In this document: positions 61,601 through 64,000 of the stretch, in pieces
How the letters are laid out: every line of letters begins with the position of its first letter
Position numbering within the stretch: position 1 is the stretch's first letter
Source: Axinella damicornis
Lineage: Eukaryota; Porifera; Demospongiae; Axinellida; Axinellidae
Assembly: GCA_963931865.1 (NCBI GenBank)
Contig: OZ007507.1
Coordinates: forward strand, 5,081,148 to 5,145,147
Length of the DNA: 64,000 nucleotides
Direction of reading: 5' to 3'
The notes under the pieces: model-generated
What the model saw: the letters and a program-made list of their open reading frames with translations, nothing else
What the model was told of the DNA's origin: nothing
Databases searched by the model: none
Program-made: the position numbers and the translations under genes

Positions 61601-63798
61601 CATAATTGAAATGCCATCACAGTTCAAGATCTAGCCTTGTCCAGAGTGATGAAAAACGTCTAGCTACATGTATCTGGCAGCAAGAGGAGCTAGCTATAGG
61701 CAATTTGCACTTGGCTTCGTTCAGCATCCAGTTCTTTGCCAGTAGTGGCTTCCTCTGTAATTATGGCAGCCACAAACAACTCCCCATTCGATTCTTGATT
61801 ACCAGAGATTACTGGAGACTACTAGAGATTACTAGAGATGCACTCTCTCCATAGCATGCTGACTATGCAGTCTATCAAAGTGTTGATATCAATGGATTTT
61901 TGATGAAATTTTCCATGGAAAAATTTTTTTTGACTTTTAATTGAAGGCAAGCTGGGTGGGGTAGGTGAGTGGATGAATGGAGCTATATGACAGGCTGGTG
62001 TAGAGACGATCACTGCTCACTAATATTCTGGATCTCCTCTGCAATCTCTGAGAGTTGGACGACGGTGAAAGAGAGACTGGCTGCCTCCCTTGCTGAGTCC
62101 TCCATGTTGTGAGCTTCATCAAGGATGATAATCTGATTTTCAACAGAGATCATCATCTGGAAGGAGAGGGTGAAGGGAAACAAGGGGAGGGAGGGAGGGA
62201 GGGAGAGAAGGAGGGAGGGAGGGAGGGAGGGAGGGAGGGAGGGAGGGAGGGAGGGAGGGAGGGAGGGAGGGAGGGAGGGAGGGAGGGAGGGAGGAGGGAG
62301 GACCCCGTAATCTATTGAAGACACAAGCCTATTAATTTGTGTCTGACCTGTTTTCGGATCATGGGGTCGATAAGGTAGTTGTAGGGGCAGAATACAATGT
62401 CAGCTTCAGCCATTAGATTCCTTGTAGCAAAGTAGGGGCACGCCTGCAAACAAGATTAAGAACAGACAGACCCACCAATCAGTAGCATAGCTTGATTGCA
62501 CGTCTTATATTTGGATGTACCCTAACTCTCTTGCCAAGCTTCACCAGATCCTCGATGTCCCAGGCGGTGTTGTAGCCATGGCGACGCAGCTGAGCATGTG
62601 TGCTCATTTTCTGCTGCACACCATAGTAGTAAGAACAGCCATCACCCTGCGTATACGCATGTGTGGGAAGACACAGAGGTCAAGGGTAGTCTCAATCCCA
62701 GATCAATGAGAAGTCTCATTCTGAGGCCAGTGACAGTCCCTCCCTAGCCTAGTTCCTATACAGCCTGGGAACGAGGCTAAGTCCCATTCCAGACCACTGG
62801 GGGCAGTCCCATTCCCAGGCTGGAGACAGTCCCATTCCCAGGCTCAGTTGGGACAGTCCCATTCCCAGCTCAGTGAGGACAGTCCATTTCCCAGACCAGT
62901 GATGGCAAATGAGGGTAGTCTCTTCCCAAGTTTGCATTCTACCAGTCGCCAGTCAAGTCTGACACCAAAGAAATGCATCACTCTTATTGTACATGCACAT
63001 ATCAATCCTTGAATCTCCCTCACGTATGTGCGCATGAGATTACCTCCAAAGTGCGCAGCCTACCTCTTCCCCTTCCAGCAGATTCCGGCACTCCTCATTC
63101 TTGTTCTTCCCTTTGGACACGGTGGGGTGGATGCACGTGTGCACGCGACTGGCAAGGATGCTCATGCTGAAGAGAAGCACACCACATGCAAATGTAACCA
63201 AGCACTCCAGCATTAACTAAACTAACAAACTCCATGGGCCGTCCCTCCCTCCAACTGTCCCTAGTTTGCACTGACAGCCCATGACAAAAGAATGCCTCAA
63301 AAAAACTGCCGTGAGAAAGATGCCCCAGTGTTTCACATGGGTGATAGCTTGAATAAGGTCTGCTGGAGGTGGGACAGGCCTCTGCGGGAACACGAAGCAC
63401 CTCCGAGCACCAACTTCAGCGGTGAGCTGCAATCGTGGTCTTAGCACTGCCACCACACTTCAAAAGAGCTGGCGCCAGGCCTGTGTAGGCTGGCTAACTA
63501 GGTTTCAAAAGCACTGGCTCAGAACTGCGTAAATATGGGATTACCACCGGTAGTTACCACTCTAACGGCAGAAACAGCCCCTGACAAAAGAATGCCTCAA
63601 AAAGCTGCCCTGAGAAAGATGCCCCAGTGTTTCACACAGGTGGTGCATGTGTTAGCTCAATAAGGTCTGTTGGAGGTAGGGCAGGCCAGGAACAAGGCTG
63701 AGTACACCTACGGCGTGCTGCTGTATTCCGTTCTCCCCATCTCGTGAATGATCTGCATAATCTGCTTATGTGTCCTGGTGGCAAAAAAAATCTTCGTC
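48880..63798 (-). CDS. BRIP1: FANCJ/BRIP1 DNA helicase, partial (5' end beyond window)
   Basis: XPD-family iron-sulfur DEAH helicase; in vertebrates it unwinds 5'-3', resolves G-quadruplexes and acts in crosslink repair in the nucleus. Exons on the minus strand: 63712-63798, 63064-63166, 62521-62646, 62348-62443, 62021-62156, 60654-60803, 59216-59256, 57884-57979, 57138-57174, 55897-55952, 55643-55780, 55403-55471, 55274-55324, 55049-55120, 54660-54804, 53498-53613, 53188-53223, 52416-52543, 52032-52096, 51443-51572, 48970-50452. Motif Ia, four Fe-S cysteines, [20 protein letters not shown] and QALGRCIRH are all present. FANCJ fits better than RTEL1 because SGTLSPM and SSELGV are followed by [11 protein letters not shown]. 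Walker A is beyond the right edge. Phases do not join between 62021 and 60803, nor between 57884 and 57174, so small exons are missing there. Confidence 0.9.
48970..50452 (-). CDS. BRIP1: BRIP1 C-terminal disordered exon
   Basis: A 1483-nt exon, 494 full codons, starting [18 protein letters not shown]. It is low-complexity Ser/Pro/Thr-rich and presumably disordered, like the FANCJ C-terminus. Visible features: a SUMO-interacting-type hydrophobic run VIIIDEDL (near 49330), a basic patch [17 protein letters not shown], and acidic [10 protein letters not shown]. No S-P-x-F motif (the BRCA1 BRCT ligand in human BRIP1) is seen. It ends CAG|GTATGT, a good donor. If unspliced, the frame runs on to a stop at 48880. 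No further exon was found before gene C. Confidence 0.8.
51443..51572 (-). CDS. BRIP1: BRIP1 exon: end of helicase core
   Basis: [40 protein letters not shown]; 130 nt, phase 1 to 2. L-S-K-W-V-R closes the conserved core. Confidence 0.93.
52032..52096 (-). CDS. BRIP1: BRIP1 exon
   Basis: [20 protein letters not shown] then TRG; 65 nt. Confidence 0.92.
52416..52543 (-). CDS. BRIP1: BRIP1 exon: motif VI
   Basis: [42 protein letters not shown]; 128 nt, phase 0 to 2. Q-x-x-G-R is the arginine-finger motif VI. Confidence 0.95.
53124..53183. repeat. (CA)n microsatellite
   Basis: About 29 CA dinucleotides with one interruption, inside a BRIP1 intron and ending 5 bp from the 53188 donor. Confidence 0.9.
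53188..53223 (-). CDS. BRIP1: BRIP1 mini-exon
   Basis: [12 protein letters not shown]; 12 codons between ATGTAG and GTACGTG, directly followed in the intron by a (GT)n tract (53124-53183 as CA on the plus strand). Confidence 0.88.
53498..53613 (-). CDS. BRIP1: BRIP1 exon: motif V
   Basis: [39 protein letters not shown]; 116 nt. V-S-E-G-L-D-F is motif V. Confidence 0.95.
54235..54590. repeat. 14-bp minisatellite GGAGGCCTGGGGAY
   Basis: About 25 copies of GGAGGCCTGGGGAT/C and variants, G-rich on the plus strand, in a BRIP1 intron. The last copies grade into GGGGACAAGGCTA, close to the Mutator-like family end GGGAACGAGGCTA, and a left end TAGCCTAGTTCCCAGGCT lies at about 54042. Confidence 0.85.
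54660..54804 (-). CDS. BRIP1: BRIP1 exon
   Basis: [48 protein letters not shown]; 145 nt, ends phase 1. Confidence 0.88.
55049..55120 (-). CDS. BRIP1: BRIP1 exon: motif IV region
   Basis: [20 protein letters not shown] then NRWQ; 24 codons. G-I-L-C-F-L-P-S-Y is the conserved motif IV strand. Confidence 0.92.
55274..55324 (-). CDS. BRIP1: BRIP1 exon
   Basis: [17 protein letters not shown]; 17 codons, phase 0. Confidence 0.88.
55403..55471 (-). CDS. BRIP1: BRIP1 exon, helicase domain 2 start
   Basis: [20 protein letters not shown] then QSE; 23 codons, phase 0. Confidence 0.88.
55594..55630. repeat. Homopolymer run of 37 C
   Basis: Poly-C on the plus strand, poly-G in the BRIP1 transcript, 12 nt into the intron after the motif III exon. 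The length may be affected by sequencing error. Confidence 0.8.
55643..55780 (-). CDS. BRIP1: BRIP1 exon: motif III (SGTLSPM)
   Basis: [46 protein letters not shown]; 46 codons, phase 0. Its donor GTGGGAG is followed within 13 nt by a run of 37 G on the transcribed sense. Confidence 0.95.
55897..55952 (-). CDS. BRIP1: BRIP1 exon: WCLNP region
   Basis: [18 protein letters not shown]; 56 nt, acceptor CTGCAG, donor [16 protein letters not shown] is highly characteristic of FANCJ. Confidence 0.9.
56090..56455. mobile_element. 366-bp Mutator-like MITE in BRIP1 intron
   Basis: TAGCCTCGTTCCCAGGCCTA ... GGGCTGGGAACGAGGCTA between CAGCCAGCC and CAGCTAGCC (9 bp, one mismatch). Inner inverted GCGGAAGCGGAAGAGCAG / CTGCTCTTCCGCTTCCG. 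Confidence 0.82.
56514..57120. mobile_element. 607-bp mariner-like TIR element
   Basis: CCGTATAGCGGGTTATTTTC ... GAAAATAACCCACTATACGG, inverted ends about 30 bp, flanked by TA on each side. GGTGGAAAATTTCGTG-type segments recur inside. No transposase is seen. Its right end abuts the tentative BRIP1 mini-exon. Confidence 0.75.
57138..57174 (-). CDS. BRIP1: BRIP1 tentative mini-exon
   Basis: [11 protein letters not shown] in the frame that joins the next exon in phase 1. Its start phase does not match the upstream exon, so a further small exon or a different acceptor is needed. Confidence 0.45.
57340..57850. repeat. Purine-rich tract with 113-bp tandem duplication
   Basis: Almost pure G/A on the plus strand (template strand for BRIP1). 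A segment from GGAGAGGAGGAGAGGAGAG to GGAGGGGCAAGG is repeated at about 57430-57540 and 57548-57655. Dense GGG runs could form G-quadruplexes. The long open frames over it are compositional. Confidence 0.85.
57884..57979 (-). CDS. BRIP1: BRIP1 exon before the purine-rich intron
   Basis: [20 protein letters not shown] then [12 protein letters not shown]; 96 nt, donor AG|GTAAGG in phase 2. Confidence 0.8.
58212..58245. mobile_element. 34-bp joined-ends relic of the Mutator-like family
   Basis: TAGCCTCGTTCCCAGGC directly joined to GCCTGGGAACGAAGCTA, with no clear target duplication. Confidence 0.5.
58385..58565. mobile_element. hAT-like MITE fragment
   Basis: GTGCAAAGCACGAAGGTGCC, TGAGAGCC, AAAATTTTTTCC and GATCCGGCCCTG match 545-757 and 24165-24300. 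Confidence 0.5.
58565..58998. repeat. 26-bp minisatellite TTAGCCAACCTTCCTTGGACACCATC
   Basis: About 15 imperfect copies of TTAGCCAACCTTCC plus TTGGACACCATC, some with an inserted AACCATCCTTGTGTAACATT segment, in a BRIP1 intron. Confidence 0.85.
59216..59256 (-). CDS. BRIP1: BRIP1 small exon
   Basis: [14 protein letters not shown]; 41 nt, phase 0 to 2, joining in frame to the exon at 57979. Confidence 0.65.
59482..59745. mobile_element. 264-bp mariner-like MITE
   Basis: CTGAGGATTTCAAGTTGCTT ... AAGCAACCTGAAATCCTCAG, arms of about 42 bp (GATCCATT shared), flanked by TA on both sides. Confidence 0.75.
59931..60362 (+). other. Intronic ORF on the opposite strand to BRIP1
   Basis: A clean 133-codon frame (ATG 59961): [60 protein letters not shown], ending HLWKT. 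The VDDRRH and HLA-I-R-LR pattern resembles transposon-associated proteins I have seen in invertebrate genomes; I cannot name the family. No partner exons were identified. Confidence 0.45.
60654..60803 (-). CDS. BRIP1: BRIP1 exon: Arch-domain region
   Basis: [50 protein letters not shown]; 50 codons, phase 0. It aligns with the FANCJ segment between the DEAH box and motif III. Confidence 0.85.
60843..61360. mobile_element. TIR element with CACTCCTGGTAG ends, second copy
   Basis: GGCAACCGCACTCCTGGTAG ... CCCTACCAGGAGTGTAATG. It contains a roughly 75-bp tandem duplication (GGCTCCAGTTGCACCCACCA...) at 60985-61125. Same ends as 22252-22760. Confidence 0.6.
61365..62016. other. BRIP1 intron, no exon recognised
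   Basis: A short exon (phase 1 to 0) is expected between 62021 and 60803, but no convincing candidate was found. 61800-61840 has a short tandem ACTAGAGATT. Confidence 0.4.
62021..62156 (-). CDS. BRIP1: BRIP1 exon: DEAH box (Walker B)
   Basis: [20 protein letters not shown] then [15 protein letters not shown]; 136 nt, ends phase 1 at A|GTGAGC. The following exon was not found, although the next one located starts in phase 0. Confidence 0.92.
62184..62300. repeat. (GGGA)n tract
   Basis: About 28 GGGA units on the plus strand (BRIP1 template strand), 28 bp from the DEAH-box exon's acceptor. The transcript carries (TCCC)n as an extended polypyrimidine tract. Confidence 0.9.
62348..62443 (-). 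CDS. BRIP1: BRIP1 exon: Fe-S cysteine 4
   Basis: [20 protein letters not shown] then [12 protein letters not shown]; 32 codons, phase 0. ACPYF carries the fourth Fe-S ligand and FCPYNYL is family-typical. Confidence 0.92.
62521..62646 (-). CDS. BRIP1: BRIP1 exon: Fe-S cysteine 3
   Basis: [14 protein letters not shown] ... [15 protein letters not shown]; 42 codons, phase 0. The GCSYYYGV cysteine is the third ligand. Confidence 0.9.
62690..62930. repeat. Tandem CAGTCCCATTCCCAGGCT repeats with 35-bp MITE relic
   Basis: Imperfect 25-30-bp units CAGTCCCATTCCCAGGCT. Among them, 62745-62779 reads TAGCCTAGTTCC ... GGGAACGAGGCTA, a minimal Mutator-like pair of ends without a clear target duplication. 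Confidence 0.6.
63064..63166 (-). CDS. BRIP1: BRIP1 exon: Fe-S cysteines 1 and 2
   Basis: [20 protein letters not shown] then [12 protein letters not shown]; 103 nt. The two cysteines correspond to the first two Fe-S ligands. Confidence 0.9.
63276..63690. repeat. ~105-bp direct duplication in BRIP1 intron
   Basis: GACAAAAGAATGCCTCAAAA, AGAAAGATGCCCCAGTGTTT and AATAAGGTCTGYTGGAGGTR occur at 63276-63380 and again at 63581-63690. Confidence 0.8.
63712..63798 (-). CDS. BRIP1: BRIP1 exon: helicase motif Ia
   Basis: [20 protein letters not shown] then RTEYSSTP; 87 nt, acceptor CTGTAG, donor GCC|GTAGGT. The TRTHKQ motif is typical of the FANCJ/RTEL1/XPD family. Confidence 0.9.
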
Positions 63799-63861
63799 CT
63801 ACAGGTAGAAAGTGAAAAAAAAAGGCAAAATGAAAGTTGGAAAATTAAGGAAATAAAAAGT

Positions 63862-63933
63862 TGGAGATGCTGGGTTTCGAACCCAGGACCTTCTGCATGC
63901 AAAGCAGACGCTCTACCGCTGAGCTACATCCCC
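63862..63933 (-). tRNA. tRNA-Ala (anticodon UGC)
   Basis: A 72-nt cloverleaf. Acceptor GGGGATG pairs with CATCTCC, then A73. D arm GCTC-AGCGGTA-GAGC, anticodon arm TCTGC-TTTGCAT-GCAGA, 5-nt variable loop, T arm CTGGG-TTCGAAA-CCCAG. Boxes A and B are intact and it has no intron. It lies in a BRIP1 intron on the same strand, 64 bp upstream (in transcription) of the motif Ia exon. It is likely transcribed independently by Pol III. Confidence 0.96.
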
Positions 63934-64000
63934 ACCTGGCAGACTAGGCAACAAATAAGGAAGTTATTGATGCAGGTTGCCAACACAACCACGGTTATTC

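Noticed and set aside
48880..63798. RTEL1 or XPD as the identity of the helicase
   Set aside because: [35 protein letters not shown] and [10 protein letters not shown] match FANCJ/BRIP1. No harmonin-like or RING C-terminus is seen.

Overview
The window is animal nuclear DNA. It has GT-AG introns of about 70 bp to several kb, extracellular EMI/EGF/fibronectin-III exons joined in phase 1, a metazoan-type FANCJ/BRIP1 helicase gene, a eukaryotic tRNA-Ala and dense small DNA transposons. Nothing bacterial, viral or plasmid-like is visible. The receptor architecture and repeat types fit an early-branching metazoan, and a sponge is my best guess. That rests on general resemblance, not on a search.

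Plus-strand receptor array (about 1.7-45 kb). Three tandem paralogues encode type-I membrane proteins: signal peptide, EMI, EGF, calcium-binding EGF, four FN3, a cysteine-containing membrane-proximal region, one membrane helix and a tyrosine-rich tail. Gene C (39541-44969) is complete; its twelve exons sum to 2547 nt (848 codons plus stop). Gene A (1713-11208) is open from the first EGF to its stop, but its signal-peptide and EMI exons are not in the window. Gene B (16024 to about 35110) is a pseudogene with a nonsense codon, several frameshifts and a roughly 13-kb intron full of satellites and transposons. All three carry a decayed extra EGF exon at the same intronic position. The intergenic DNA is duplicated too: the flanks of A, B and C match each other, and several blocks became palindromes in one copy only.

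Minus-strand FANCJ/BRIP1 gene (48.9-63.8 kb). Twenty-two exons were placed by splice sites and reading frame. They run from helicase motif Ia through four iron-sulfur cysteines, the DEAH box and motifs III, V and VI to a long disordered C-terminal exon. The Walker A exon lies beyond the right edge and at least one internal exon was not found. Introns hold a tRNA-Ala(UGC), G-quadruplex-prone tracts and transposons. The gene converges on gene C.

Mobile DNA. The dominant family is Mutator-like: ends TAGCCTCGTTCCCAGG and 9-bp target duplications, from 51-bp elements to a 1.4-kb element carrying a 5'-truncated non-LTR retrotransposon. A related 994-bp element with about 90-bp inverted ends carries a decayed RecQ-helicase-like fragment and sits 53 bp upstream of the gene C start codon. 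A second family has CAAGGGCG ends and 7-bp duplications. Others look hAT-like (AGGGGCG ends) or mariner-like (TA duplications). Minisatellites include 22-bp, 21-22-bp, 14-bp and 26-bp arrays and an interstitial telomere-like tract.
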